This document shows, in pieces, positions 25,249-34,926 of a stretch of DNA of 64,000 nt. The position numbers and the translations under genes are program-made. The notes under the pieces are model-generated. The model did no database searches. It worked only from the letters and a program-made list of their open reading frames with translations, and had not been told where the DNA came from. The DNA comes from JAKFFN01 sp036675025 (GTDB lineage Bacteria > Sumerlaeota > Sumerlaeia > Sumerlaeales > Sumerlaeaceae): NCBI GenBank assembly GCA_036675025.1, contig JAKFFN010000113.1:13596-77595 (forward strand), in the 5' to 3' direction. Every line of letters starts with the position of its first letter. The stretch's first letter is position 1.

Positions 25249-27756
25249 TCAATCGGTACTCATGTCCTCTTCAGCCATGATTTCAAGCTGAGACACCATC
25301 CGTTTGATCCTGTCGGCGTAGCTTTCGCTCGAAACGTGAGCTGTTGCACTCGCCATTCGACTTGCCCATAGGGGGAAAGCCAGTGGCGTAAACCTTGTCA
25401 CACGGATAAGGCGAAGCTGTGTCTCCTGCAGGCGTCTCAGCGCCTCTCCCAGACGAACTACCTCCATTTGCCGTTCCATCACTTCGCGCCGTGCCTGGTC
25501 AAGCAGCAGGTTTTCCGGATCGTACTTGTTAAAAACATCAAAAAGCAGGCTGGTAGAAGATTGCACCTGCCTGGCAACTTTAGGTGCACCCGGGTAGCCT
25601 GTAAATATAAGTCCCGCCACCCGCGCCACCTCGCGAAACTGTCGTTTTGCCAGTTCGGTCGCATTAATTGACGCAAACAGATCATCCAGCAGCCGGTCCG
25701 GCGAAAGGATCTGGCGCCACGCCTTCTCATCCATTTTCAAATCGATAGGCTCATGGCTCAAGAGTTCAAACCCATAGTCGTTCATGGTCACGCCGATTGT
25801 GCGCGGGTTCAACTGGGAGACTCTCCAGGCAACCAGGCCGCCAAGCCCTTCATGCACGAAGTGCCCTTCGAAGGGGTACAGGAAAACGTGGTAGCCCTCC
25901 CGGCTGCGTATGAACTCAATAAGCAGTTCATCCTTTGCCGGTATTACTGACCAGTGTGCCTGGATATCCAGCACCGGTTTTACCTTTTCCATCTCAGGCC
26001 CCTCGAAGTTCCCATGCCGTGCATCATCCAGTTTATCACGCACTGCCTGGCCTAACTGGCTGGTAATGGGCATGCGGCTTCCGCCCCAGGTCGGCAGCGC
26101 GCCGCTCTGCTTCTCTGCGAACTTTACCGTCGCCGTCATTTCCTTAAGGCGCACCAGTTCAAGCAGCCGGCCCGCAAATACGAAGCAGTCGCCGTTCTTC
26201 AGTTTCGCCAGGAAGTTCTCTTCCACTGTGCCCAGGATGCCGCCGCCCTGCAGCTTTAAGGCGATGTTCATATCTGATGTAATTGTGCCGATATTAAGGC
26301 GATGAAGCTTCGCCATCTTATCACTGGAAATTGCCCAGCGGTTATCGTACTTATGAACCTTCTTGAACTGGTCGTAAGCTCGCAGCGCCTGCCCGCCATG
26401 GCTCAGGAAATCAATTACCCAATCCCATTCCTGCCGAGTCAGTTTTCGGTAAGACCATGCCTTACGCACTTCATCAAAAAGCTGCTCTTCGTCAAAACCT
26501 TCGCCGGCGGCGAGGGTCACTACGTGCTGAGTCAGCACGTCAATCGGGCGATCCGGAGGAATCCGCAGTTCTATCCGGCCCGCCTCGGCGGCGTCGCGGG
26601 TTGCAGAATACTCCACCAGTTCAAACGCGTTAGTGGGCACGCAGAGCACCCGGCTCACGCCCCCCGGCTGGTGACCACTGCGCCCCGCGCGCTGAAGCAG
26701 GCGCGCCACGCCCTTAGGGCTGCCGATCTGGATCACCTGGTCCACAGTGGGAAAATCTACACCAAGATCCAGGCTCGACGTACACACTACGCACTTGATC
26801 ACGCCTGTGCGCAGGCCGTCTTCCACAGTCTCCCTGATCTCCCGGTCCAGTGAACCGTGGTGCAGAGCCATTCTGTCCTTCCAGCGCGGTCCAGCTTTCA
26901 TGATCGATTGATACCAGAGCTCTGCCTGGGATCGCGTGTTAGTAAAAACCAGGGTCGTCTTTGCCCCGGAAATAGCTTTAACAACATCAGGAAGCAACCG
27001 CAGCCCGATGTGACCAGACCACGGAAACCGTTCGATGTTCTCCGGCAGCATGGTCACGATTTCGGTGATCTTGTCGTTCTCTGCGCGAATCAAAACTTTG
27101 TCACGCCTGCCTGTAGCCGTAAGTACATCCAAGGCCATGTCCAGGTTCCCAAGTGTTGCGCTAAGGCCCCAGATCCGCATGTCCGGCAGCCACGTCCTCA
27201 ACCGCGCCAGGGCCAACTCCGTCTGGGTGCCCCGCTTATTGCCCAGGAGTTCATGCCACTCGTCCACAACAACGGCTTTCACAGTACCCAGCAGCTCACG
27301 CGTGTTGTCGTAAGTCAGCAGCACCGAAAGGCTTTCGGGCGTCGTCACCAGTGCCGTAGGAAGCTTCGTTTTCTGACGCGCCTTCCGTGATGCCGACGTA
27401 TCACCTGTTCGTTTTTCCAGCGTCCAGGGCATGCCAAGGCCTTCGATTGGTGCACGCAGCGCCGAAAGCGTATCGTTGGCAAGAGCGCGTAGGGGAGTGA
27501 TCCACAGCACTTGGGTCGGCGCTGGATCTTTCAGGTTCCATTGCATCTTATCGGGATTGTCAGCCAGCCACTGCGATACCGGACCCAACCACACAGAGTA
27601 TGTCTTTCCCATGCCTGTGGGCGCGTTTACCAGTCCATCCGCGCCTTCGGCAAAAGCAGCCCATGCTTCCTGTTGAAACTCGAACGGCTGCCAGCGCTTT
27701 CGCCTGAACCATTTCGCCAGTTCCGGGTGCAGGGTATCTGTTGTGGCCGTTGTCAT
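25249..27756 (-). CDS. Ligase-associated DEXH-box DNA helicase (Lhr-type)
   Basis: The 835-residue superfamily-2 helicase shows motif I GLVNAPTGMGKTYSVW, Walker B VVVDEWHELLG, motif III LSATLG, motif V-like VVCTSSLDLGVDFPTVDQV and motif VI LLQRAGRSGHQPGG. An Lhr-specific C-terminal region follows. Its gene lies next to the ligase and exonuclease, matching the ligase-associated DEXH helicase family (TIGR04121). It probably unwinds or remodels damaged DNA for the nucleases and ligase. The ATG overlaps the ligase stop by four bases (ATGA), so the genes are translationally coupled. Confidence 0.93.
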   Translation of the reverse strand: MTTATTDTLHPELAKWFRRKRWQPFEFQQEAWAAFAEGADGLVNAPTGMGKTYSVWLGPVSQWLADNPDKMQWNLKDPAPTQVLWITPLRALANDTLSALRAPIEGLGMPWTLEKRTGDTSASRKARQKTKLPTALVTTPESLSVLLTYDNTRELLGTVKAVVVDEWHELLGNKRGTQTELALARLRTWLPDMRIWGLSATLGNLDMALDVLTATGRRDKVLIRAENDKITEIVTMLPENIERFPWSGHIGLRLLPDVVKAISGAKTTLVFTNTRSQAELWYQSIMKAGPRWKDRMALHHGSLDREIRETVEDGLRTGVIKCVVCTSSLDLGVDFPTVDQVIQIGSPKGVARLLQRAGRSGHQPGGVSRVLCVPTNAFELVEYSATRDAAEAGRIELRIPPDRPIDVLTQHVVTLAAGEGFDEEQLFDEVRKAWSYRKLTRQEWDWVIDFLSHGGQALRAYDQFKKVHKYDNRWAISSDKMAKLHRLNIGTITSDMNIALKLQGGGILGTVEENFLAKLKNGDCFVFAGRLLELVRLKEMTATVKFAEKQSGALPTWGGSRMPITSQLGQAVRDKLDDARHGNFEGPEMEKVKPVLDIQAHWSVIPAKDELLIEFIRSREGYHVFLYPFEGHFVHEGLGGLVAWRVSQLNPRTIGVTMNDYGFELLSHEPIDLKMDEKAWRQILSPDRLLDDLFASINATELAKRQFREVARVAGLIFTGYPGAPKVARQVQSSTSLLFDVFNKYDPENLLLDQARREVMERQMEVVRLGEALRRLQETQLRLIRVTRFTPLAFPLWASRMASATAHVSSESYADRIKRMVSQLEIMAEEDMSTD

Positions 27757-29351
27757 TTATTGTGGAGCTCCAACAGGTCGTAAACAAGCTCCAGCGTATC
27801 GGCCTGGTCGGCCGGTTTATCTTTCCGCCACCGCTGAATGCGTGGGAATCTTACTGCAATGCCCGACTTGTTACGTGTGCTTGGTTGAAGACCCTCAAAG
27901 GCCAGTTCAAAAACCAGCTCCGGCTTTACCATGCGCACAGGTCCGAACTTTTCCAGCGTATTCTTTCGAACCCAGGCATCCACTTCTTTAATCTCGGAAT
28001 CGGTAAGTCCGCTGTAAGCCTTTGCCACAGTAATGAGTTCATCACCGCGCCAAACCCCAAATGTGTAATCGGTAAACAAACCAGCCCGCCGTCCACTGCC
28101 CGGCTGTGCGTACGTCAGCACGGCGTCCATCGTGTATGGATCTACCTTCCACTTCCACCAGTCACCCTTTACGCGACCGGCGCGGTACGGAGAATCCAGC
28201 TTCTTCAGCATCAGACCTTCAGTACGATTTTCACGCGATAGCTGCCGGTGGTTCGCCAGTTCCTGCCAGCTTTCGGCGTTTACCAGCGGCGAAACATAAA
28301 GAGAGCTGTCTGGTTCCTGGTCACGCAAAAGTGACTCCAATGCCCGGCGACGCTCCGCCAAGGGCCATTCGCGTATATCTTCGCCCTCCAACTCCATTAT
28401 GTCATACGCCATAAATGCAGTCGGCGTGTCTTTTAAAATTTTAGGGGTCACAGCCTTTCGTGTAATTCGCGATTGCAGGTCCTGAAACGGTGCCGGCCGA
28501 TCCACATCCCACGCCAGAATCTCACCATCCAATACGGTTCCATCAGGTAGCGACGCTGCCGCGTCACGGATTTCCGGGAACCGGTCGGTCAGCAAATCTT
28601 CACCCCTCGACCATATGATCACCTGTCCCTGTCGACAAATTACCTGGCTGCGGATCCCGTCCCATTTCCACTCCGCCTGGTAATGCGCCGCACTTTCCTG
28701 CTCCAGGAACTCCGTCGGCAGGGGATTAGCCAGGAAAAACGGAAATGGCTTCGCGGGATTTTCTTCCATTATCGCCGGTTCTGCCAGTCCCAGCATAGAA
28801 GTCGCAGTCGGTTCCCAGTTGCCCATCAGGCGGTGCGCCATCACCGCAGGCTCCGCATCGTGCAGTTGGGCTAGCGCCTTTACCACAAGGGTTTTAGAAA
28901 CACCTACGCGAAAAGCCCCTGTGATCAACTTGTTCCAGACGAATCGCTGATTGCAGTCCATGCGTTGCCATAACTCAATAACTGCCTTGCGTCGTTCCTC
29001 CTCAGGCATGGCTCTCAGTTTCAGCAGGTAGTCGTGCACAAGGCGATGGAGTGGAATTTCCATGGGAACTGGATTATCTGGGAGCAGCAGCGCGATTGTC
29101 TCCGCAAGGTCGCCCACATTGTGATAGCATTCGTCAACCAGCCAGTCCGGCAGTCCGGCAGCCTCGCCAACCCAACGCCGCAGCAGCGGGCTATTTACTG
29201 CGCGCTGCACTTTGGCACCCATTAAAAAATAAACAGCCCACGCCGCATCTTCCGGCGGCGCATCTGCGAAATACTTTCGCAAGGCTTCGAGTTTTTCATT
29301 GGTCCGATTTGTGGCATCCAGGTCCATGTACAGGCGGGTAAACTGCTGCAT
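27753..29351 (-). CDS. ATP-dependent DNA ligase of the ligase-associated repair cluster
   Basis: The 532-residue protein has a DNA-binding N-terminal domain (residues 1-200) and an adenylation domain. Motif I is AEWKWDGIRSQV, with the nucleophilic Lys229. Further motifs are IWSRGEDLLTDRFPE (III), DGEILAW (IIIa), TEGLMLKKLDSPY (IV) and WWKWKVDPYTMD (V), then an OB-fold domain. It belongs to the bacterial ATP-dependent ligase family of TIGR04120. It joins nicks using ATP and acts with the adjacent helicase and nucleases. Start ATG shares one base with the exonuclease stop. Confidence 0.95.
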   Translation of the reverse strand: MQQFTRLYMDLDATNRTNEKLEALRKYFADAPPEDAAWAVYFLMGAKVQRAVNSPLLRRWVGEAAGLPDWLVDECYHNVGDLAETIALLLPDNPVPMEIPLHRLVHDYLLKLRAMPEEERRKAVIELWQRMDCNQRFVWNKLITGAFRVGVSKTLVVKALAQLHDAEPAVMAHRLMGNWEPTATSMLGLAEPAIMEENPAKPFPFFLANPLPTEFLEQESAAHYQAEWKWDGIRSQVICRQGQVIIWSRGEDLLTDRFPEIRDAAASLPDGTVLDGEILAWDVDRPAPFQDLQSRITRKAVTPKILKDTPTAFMAYDIMELEGEDIREWPLAERRRALESLLRDQEPDSSLYVSPLVNAESWQELANHRQLSRENRTEGLMLKKLDSPYRAGRVKGDWWKWKVDPYTMDAVLTYAQPGSGRRAGLFTDYTFGVWRGDELITVAKAYSGLTDSEIKEVDAWVRKNTLEKFGPVRMVKPELVFELAFEGLQPSTRNKSGIAVRFPRIQRWRKDKPADQADTLELVYDLLELHNK

Positions 29352-30415
29352 CAGTCGCCCGCCTGCTCATCTGACTCAAATGACTGATCCACAGCCTGCT
29401 CCGCACCCTCCTCGGCTTCTGCAGCCAGTGTCTCACCCGTATAGCGCGTAGGTACGTTGAATGCCTCTACGCGTCCCTGTTCATTAAGGAAGCGCACAAG
29501 CGGGTCAATGTGTCCATGTGTCACGCCCACGCGCTGCGCCCCCGTCGCCTCAATAGCCTCCATCAGCCCTGGCCAGTCGGCGTGATCAGACAAGATAAAC
29601 CCGCGGTCCAGCGCGTTACGCCGGCGGGCTCCGCGCACTGCCATCCAGCCCGACGCAAACGCCAGCGAGGCCGGACCAAATTTCTTAAGCCACGGGCTGC
29701 CCGCGGCCGAAGGCGGCGCAATAATTAAAGCGCGCCCTTTTGCATCCTTAGAATTTTCAAGACTCGCTTTCTCTGCAAGCGGCAGGTTAATACCGGCGTC
29801 TTTATAAAGCGGCAGAAATGGGCTCACCGCCCCATGTACGAAAATGGGTCCGATAGAAGAATCAATACCTCCCAGCACCCGCTGCGCTTTTCCCAGGGAG
29901 TAGGCGAACACCACTGAAACCCGTCCCTTCTCACGGTTTCCACTCCACCAGTTATTAATTGAGCTCATTATATCTTCTTGTGGCGACCAACGGTAAATCG
30001 GCAGGCCAAAAGTACTTTCAGTAATGAACGTGTGGCATCGCACCGGCTCAAACGGCGTACAGGTTTTATCCGGCGTCGTCTTGTAATCCCCACTGAAAAC
30101 CCATACCTCACCCTCATGCTCCAGGCGAACTTGCGAGCTACCCAAAATATGGCCAGCTGGATGCAGCGATACCTTTACGCCATTGATAATCCGGGTCTCT
30201 CCATAAGGGATGGACTCAATATTTGCATCCGGACTCACCCGCACAGCCAACACCTGGTGACCTTCCTTGCTTGTCAGGTAAGATTTACATCCCCACCGGG
30301 CATGGTCGGTATGGGCATGCGTCACAATGGCACGCTCTACCGGGCGCCAGGGGTCCAGGTAAAAATCTCCGGCTTTGCAATACAGGCCACGATCGGTTGG
30401 TTGGATGAGAGTCAC
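29351..30415 (-). CDS. Ligase-associated DNA exonuclease (metallo-beta-lactamase fold)
   Basis: The 354-residue protein has the HxHxDH metal site in AIVTHAHTDHARWG. Downstream histidines and aspartates include HPAGHILGSSQV and FSGDYKTTPDK (MBL motifs 3 and 4), then ILSDHADWPGLMEAI and GVTHGHIDPLV of the beta-CASP region. It matches the ligase-associated exonuclease family (TIGR04122), related to SNM1-type nucleases. It begins at GTG 30415, first in the operon exonuclease / ligase / helicase / ynfA / pdeM, and diverges from the permease gene. Confidence 0.93.
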   Translation of the reverse strand: MTLIQPTDRGLYCKAGDFYLDPWRPVERAIVTHAHTDHARWGCKSYLTSKEGHQVLAVRVSPDANIESIPYGETRIINGVKVSLHPAGHILGSSQVRLEHEGEVWVFSGDYKTTPDKTCTPFEPVRCHTFITESTFGLPIYRWSPQEDIMSSINNWWSGNREKGRVSVVFAYSLGKAQRVLGGIDSSIGPIFVHGAVSPFLPLYKDAGINLPLAEKASLENSKDAKGRALIIAPPSAAGSPWLKKFGPASLAFASGWMAVRGARRRNALDRGFILSDHADWPGLMEAIEATGAQRVGVTHGHIDPLVRFLNEQGRVEAFNVPTRYTGETLAAEAEEGAEQAVDQSFESDEQAGD

Positions 30416-30538
30416 GCTTTGAACTTATGTTCTACCCAAATTTGTTCTCGAACTTCACCGGTAAGAGCGTACCGCGTGCCGGTTGGTCCGGATGTTTTTC
30501 AGTTGTACTGCGTGAGAGTGTCGTATAGGTAAGGCGCC

Positions 30539-31546
30539 ATGCTTCAGTTCATCTTAAAGCGCCTCGCCGTGGCCCTGCCATTGGCCCTCGGTGCGTCCTT
30601 TATCACGTTCAGCATCCTGTACTTCGTTCCCGGCGATCCCGTAGTCACAATGCTCGGCGACAAGGCTAATGACGCTGCCCTGGTTGCCAAAATGCGGGAA
30701 GAGCTTGGCCTAAACGATCCGTTTCTAGTGCGTTACGGCCGGTTTCTCAAGGGCCTCGTTGCCGGTGATCTTGGCAACAGCTTCGTTTCCAACCGCCCTG
30801 TTGTGGAAGAACTGACCGACGCACTTCCGGCCACCATTGAATTGGCCATGTGTGGCCTGATCATCGCCTGTTGCATCGGTCTGGTTTCGGGAGTCGTATC
30901 AGCCGTTCGCCAGTACAGCGCCTGGGACTACAGCTTTATGGTCATCGCCCTGGTGGGTGTATCTATTCCCGTGTTCTGGCTGGCGCTCCTGCTAAGTTAC
31001 TTCTTCGCTTTTAAATACCCCTGGTTCGACATGGCCGGCCGCATGAGCCAGCAATACTCGGATTTCGTTCCAATCACAGGACTGATGCTCATTGATAGCA
31101 TACTGACTCTTGACTGGGAGGTGTTTCTCGATGTGCTTCGCCATATCACACTCCCGGCAGTCACACTTGGTCTAATAGGGTCTGCTCTTATTGCGCGAAT
31201 GACTCGAAGCAGCGTGCTGGAAGTAAAAAACCGCGACTTCATACGCACCGCCCGTGCAAAAGGTTTATCCTCTCGCCAGGTGTTGTGGCATGTGTTGCGA
31301 AACGCCATGCTTCCAGTGGTGACGGTTGTCGGGCTGCAGTTTGGCGCGTTGTTAGGCGGCGCAATCATTACGGAAGAAATCTTTGCCTGGCCCGGCCTCG
31401 GTACCTATCTCGTGCAGGCGATCCGCTACCGCGACATTGTGGCCGTGCAAGGTGCCGTAATGGTCATCGTGATCATGTTTCTCGTGGTGAACCTCGGCGT
31501 GGATGTTCTCTATGCCGTAATTGATCCGCGCACTAACGAGGGCTGA
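30539..31546 (+). CDS. ABC transporter permease, DppB/OppB-like
   Basis: A 335-residue inner-membrane permease with the family N-terminus LKRLAVALPLALGASFITFSILYFVPGDPV. The EAA-type loop is RTARAKGLSSRQVLWHVLRNAMLPVVTVVG, and the C-terminal portion TEEIFAWPGLGTYLVQAI is typical of DppB. Family members import peptides, nickel or opines together with a second permease, two ATPases and a binding protein. None of those genes lies near it, so it is an orphan in this window. TAAGG precedes the ATG. Confidence 0.9.
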   Translation: MLQFILKRLAVALPLALGASFITFSILYFVPGDPVVTMLGDKANDAALVAKMREELGLNDPFLVRYGRFLKGLVAGDLGNSFVSNRPVVEELTDALPATIELAMCGLIIACCIGLVSGVVSAVRQYSAWDYSFMVIALVGVSIPVFWLALLLSYFFAFKYPWFDMAGRMSQQYSDFVPITGLMLIDSILTLDWEVFLDVLRHITLPAVTLGLIGSALIARMTRSSVLEVKNRDFIRTARAKGLSSRQVLWHVLRNAMLPVVTVVGLQFGALLGGAIITEEIFAWPGLGTYLVQAIRYRDIVAVQGAVMVIVIMFLVVNLGVDVLYAVIDPRTNEG

Positions 31547-31648
31547 TCTACCCCTCCTCCGCCCGGTAAAAACCAATTCTTGCATTTGTTTCCGGCGCAC
31601 TGATTCTTGAAATCCTATCAGACATTGCGTTACCGGAGGTTTCACTGT

Positions 31649-33730
31649 ATGAAGGAGTACTCTACCAGTCAAATCCGCAATGTGGTGCTGGTCGGCCACA
31701 GCCACGCAGGCAAAACATCGTTAATCGAGGCAATTCTCTACAATCTGAAAATGACTGATCGTGTAGGGACCGTCGAAGAAGGAAATACTGTTTCCGATTA
31801 CGACCAGGAAGAGATTCGGCGCCGCATTTCCCTTAACACGTCTCTTATTCCAATTGAGTTCCGCGACCACAAAATTAACATTCTAGACGTTCCCGGCTCT
31901 CGGGATTTTATCGGCGAAATACGCAATACCGTCCGTGTTGCGGACGCGATGATCATCTTTGTGGATGCCACTGCCGGCGTTGAAACCGGTACCGAGATGG
32001 CCTATGATCTTGCGGAAGAGTTTAACCTGCCCCGTATGTTCGTGATCAATAAAATCAACCATGAGAAAGCGCAATTCGAGCCCATAGTTGAACAGGTGAA
32101 ATCGACCTTCGGTTGCAATGTGGTGCAATTGAATCACCCTCACGGCACCGGGAACAACTTCAAAGGCTGCGTAAATCTTCTTCGCATGAAACTCGCCAGC
32201 GGCACCCAGGGCAAGGTGGATTACACCGATATACCAGCCGAGCTTGAAACGCAGTCAAAGGAGCTGAAGGCCGCGTTAATCGAAGCCGCAGCGGAAGGGG
32301 ATGACGAACTCACCACCAAGTTTCTTGATGGCGAAGAACTGAGCCATATCGAAGTTCTACGTGGCTTGAAAGAAGACCTTCTCGATCACCGTATTTGTCC
32401 TGTTATTGCTGCCAGCGCTACGGAAGCCACCGGTTGCATGAGTCTTCTCGATTTCATTATTGAGTGTTTCCCGGCACCGGGCGAAGAGGGACCTTTCCGT
32501 GGCGAGGATCCGAAAACTGGAAAAGAGATTCTGCTAAAGTATGATCCTGCTGCGCCCGTCGCCGCCTTTGTATTTAAGACCATATCCGATCCTTACGCCG
32601 GTCACCTTACATTCTTTAAAGTCCTCAACGGAAGCATGAAGAACGACACCGTTCTCCTTAACACCACCCGCGGACTGGAAGAGCGAGTAAACCGTTTCCT
32701 CACCATGCGAGGAAAGAATACGGAAACGGTAGATTCACTTGCCGCAGGGGACATCGGTGTTTTGGCCAAACTCAACAATACTCATACCAATGACACTCTC
32801 TGCGATCCCAAGGCGCCGCTCAAGATTGACCCGACCCCGATGCCGCCTCATGTCGTTCACATGGCCATCCGCGCCAGCAACAAGGAAGACGAAGACCGCA
32901 TCAGCCTCGCAATGCATCGCCTTATCGAACAAGACCCCACCCTGCATCTCCACCGCGACACCGAAACTCACCAGACGATTCTCAGCGGCATGGGTGACAC
33001 CCACCTTGATGTCGCTGTAGCGCGTCTGAAAGCGCAGAGCAAGGTTGAGGTAGAACTGGAGGCGCCAAAAGTAGCCTACCGCGAAACCATTACAAAGCCT
33101 GCCAAGGGACAGGGCAAACACAAAAAGCAAAGCGGTGGCCGTGGCCAGTATGGCGACTGCTGGATCCGACTGGAACCGCTACCCGAAGGCAGTGGTTTTG
33201 TGTTCGGATGGGAAGTGGTCGGGGGTGTCGTACCTACCAAATACCAGCCATCTGTAGAGAAGGGAATAGCCCAGGCGCTCGAGCGCGGCATACTAACCGG
33301 TCACCGCGCCGTTGATCTTAAAGCTATCTGTTACGACGGCAGCTACCACACTGTCGACTCCAGCGATATGGCATTCCAGGTAGCAGCCTCTAAGGCTTTT
33401 AAGAGCGTTGCAAAAAATGCTGCTCCTGTAATCCTAGAGCCAATTTATAAAATCAAAATAACAGTACCGGAGCAGTACGTGGGCGATGTTATGGGAGACC
33501 TGAACTCGCGGCGCGGCCGGATTCTCGGTATTGATTCAAATGGGCGTAATCAGCGAATCGAAGCCCTGGTACCACAAGCGGAGATTCATGAGTACTCCCG
33601 GGAGCTTCGGTCTATAACGCAGGGACGGGGCACATTTGAAGCCGTTTATGAAAAGTATGACCGCGTTCCACAGCCGATCCAGGAGAAACTAATATCTTTT
33701 GCTCAGCATGACCAGGATGAAGACGATTAG
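31649..33730 (+). CDS. EF-G-like translational GTPase paralogue with altered G4 motif
   Basis: The 693-residue protein has the full domain order of elongation factor G. It belongs to the EF-G-like group (the MKEYS start and YDQEEIRRRISLN) rather than canonical FusA. G1 is GHSHAGKT (16-23). G3 is DVPG (80-83) followed by SRDF, so the catalytic histidine position of EF-G is serine. G4 is NKIN (134-137), where NKxD is normal. The C-terminal domains (VSPxV to GDVMGDLNSRRGRILG) are intact. The ATG at 31649 has GGAGG nine bases upstream. The role of EF-G-like paralogues is unclear. The altered motifs suggest weak GTP hydrolysis or changed nucleotide preference. Confidence 0.92.
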   Translation: MKEYSTSQIRNVVLVGHSHAGKTSLIEAILYNLKMTDRVGTVEEGNTVSDYDQEEIRRRISLNTSLIPIEFRDHKINILDVPGSRDFIGEIRNTVRVADAMIIFVDATAGVETGTEMAYDLAEEFNLPRMFVINKINHEKAQFEPIVEQVKSTFGCNVVQLNHPHGTGNNFKGCVNLLRMKLASGTQGKVDYTDIPAELETQSKELKAALIEAAAEGDDELTTKFLDGEELSHIEVLRGLKEDLLDHRICPVIAASATEATGCMSLLDFIIECFPAPGEEGPFRGEDPKTGKEILLKYDPAAPVAAFVFKTISDPYAGHLTFFKVLNGSMKNDTVLLNTTRGLEERVNRFLTMRGKNTETVDSLAAGDIGVLAKLNNTHTNDTLCDPKAPLKIDPTPMPPHVVHMAIRASNKEDEDRISLAMHRLIEQDPTLHLHRDTETHQTILSGMGDTHLDVAVARLKAQSKVEVELEAPKVAYRETITKPAKGQGKHKKQSGGRGQYGDCWIRLEPLPEGSGFVFGWEVVGGVVPTKYQPSVEKGIAQALERGILTGHRAVDLKAICYDGSYHTVDSSDMAFQVAASKAFKSVAKNAAPVILEPIYKIKITVPEQYVGDVMGDLNSRRGRILGIDSNGRNQRIEALVPQAEIHEYSRELRSITQGRGTFEAVYEKYDRVPQPIQEKLISFAQHDQDEDD

Positions 33731-33742
33731 TCAATGAGGGCC

Positions 33743-34062
33743 TGGGAAGCAGTGCCAGCAGTTTACTGTCCCATATGGAAGGATGCACGTACGCTCTAGT
33801 GTACCAAATCGTGCAGGTGTGATGTGGTCTCTGAAAGACCGTTGATCACAAACCATTGAACACGAACACTTTACGGAGATATCAAGCGTGCCCATTCGCT
33901 AGGACTGCTTTTTGTTACTATAGGCTGTCACGAAGCGCGAGAAAGTCACAACAAGACGCGAATCGTGACAGATTTGGCAGTTTCTGCGAGAGGGAAGCCG
34001 CAGAATGGGGGGTCGGATCCAAGCGCGAGGGATCCGGCCCTTCGCTATTTTAGCGAACTGCT
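33743..34062. ncRNA. Hairpin-rich non-coding stretch, candidate structured RNA
   Basis: Within the roughly 410-base gap between two convergent genes, seven inverted repeats follow one another: 33743-33773, 33784-33815 (6 bp outer stem), 33819-33849, 33925-33971 (9 bp perfect stem plus CGCG/CGCG), 33982-34005 (7 bp), 34012-34038 (9 bp with one wobble) and 34041-34057 (7 bp). Bases 33977-33980 pair with 34058-34061, enclosing the last three as a multi-branch junction. No tmRNA, RNase P, SRP or 6S signature was found. Strand is undecided; TACTAT lies near 33918 on the plus strand. No coding reading frame is convincing. Confidence 0.4.
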
Positions 34063-34140
34063 GTTTAAAAGTATGGCCAGGAGGGGGGAGGAGGTTCTCC
34101 CGCTGGTGATTAAAATCCGGCCGTGAGAACGCAGCATCTT

Positions 34141-34890
34141 TTAGCCAAACATGCTGCTATTACCAATGAAGTCACAGACTTCGTAAAGCCGCTTGATACG
34201 CTGAAGGTCTTGGCACTCCGCGTGGCGGTTATGGCGATCGATCAGCAAAGCTGCCATACCGCACTGGGCTGCCGGCCGGTAATCTTCCTCGGGATGATCG
34301 CCAACAAAAACGATCCTGCCGGGATCGCAATTGCCACATTTGTCCAGTGCGCGTCGGAAAATTTCGGTCCCCGGCTTTTCACAGCCAACCGAAGCACTCG
34401 TAATCACGAAGTCGAAAAAGTCGGCAATCTCCAGCTTCTTTAGAAAATCATCCAGGTAGGTGCTGAAGTTCGAAACAATGCCCATCTTGATGTTGTTTTC
34501 GGCAAGCGCCTGCAGCGTCTCCAGCGCATCTGGAAAAAGCCTGACGAACTCGCCCTCTTCAAAGCGGTCAATATAGTCCGCTGCCAGGTGCTCAATAAAT
34601 CCAGGTGTGCGGTTCAGTCCTTTGGCGCCCAAAAGATCTGCAAATGCCGTCGAGTACAGGTGCTGCCAGAAAGCTCGGGCCTCTGCATCAGACGAACATC
34701 TTGTATCAAACTGACGGGATCTTGCAGCGCGGCGCAATACTTCGTGAACCTTGTGCACCGTGACGACGCAGCCCTGCTCTGCGCAGGCATCAACAAAGAA
34801 TTGCTCATACCAATATTCCGAATCAGTATTAGTACCGAGGAGGGTGCCCCCGGCGTCGAAAAGAACGTAGGAATACGGCATGTTGGACAT
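34141..34890 (-). CDS. HAD-superfamily hydrolase (phosphatase type)
   Basis: The 249-residue HAD protein has motif I FDAGGTLLG (nucleophile D11) and motif II MGIVSNFSTY. Motif III (lysine) lies in the CEKPGTEIFRRAL segment, and motif IV is VFVGDHPEEDY. A helical cap of about 80 residues sits after motif I, as in subfamily IA phosphatases. Substrate is unknown; phosphoglycolate or a nucleotide phosphate are possible. AGGGG lies eight bases before the ATG. It follows the 477-residue unknown gene on the same strand's upstream side, with no clear functional link. Confidence 0.85.
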   Translation of the reverse strand: MSNMPYSYVLFDAGGTLLGTNTDSEYWYEQFFVDACAEQGCVVTVHKVHEVLRRAARSRQFDTRCSSDAEARAFWQHLYSTAFADLLGAKGLNRTPGFIEHLAADYIDRFEEGEFVRLFPDALETLQALAENNIKMGIVSNFSTYLDDFLKKLEIADFFDFVITSASVGCEKPGTEIFRRALDKCGNCDPGRIVFVGDHPEEDYRPAAQCGMAALLIDRHNRHAECQDLQRIKRLYEVCDFIGNSSMFG

Positions 34891-34926
34891 GGATCCGCCC
34901 CTTGAAAATTGTTAGGATCCCCCTGC

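Noticed and set aside
33856..34053. Plus-strand ORF in the hairpin-rich gap
   Set aside because: Overlaps the paired stems and has arginine- and serine-rich text with no family.
33743..34062. tmRNA, RNase P RNA, SRP RNA or 6S RNA
   Set aside because: None of the conserved sequence blocks is present; no alanyl-tRNA-like end, no GGAA tetraloop core, no long single hairpin.
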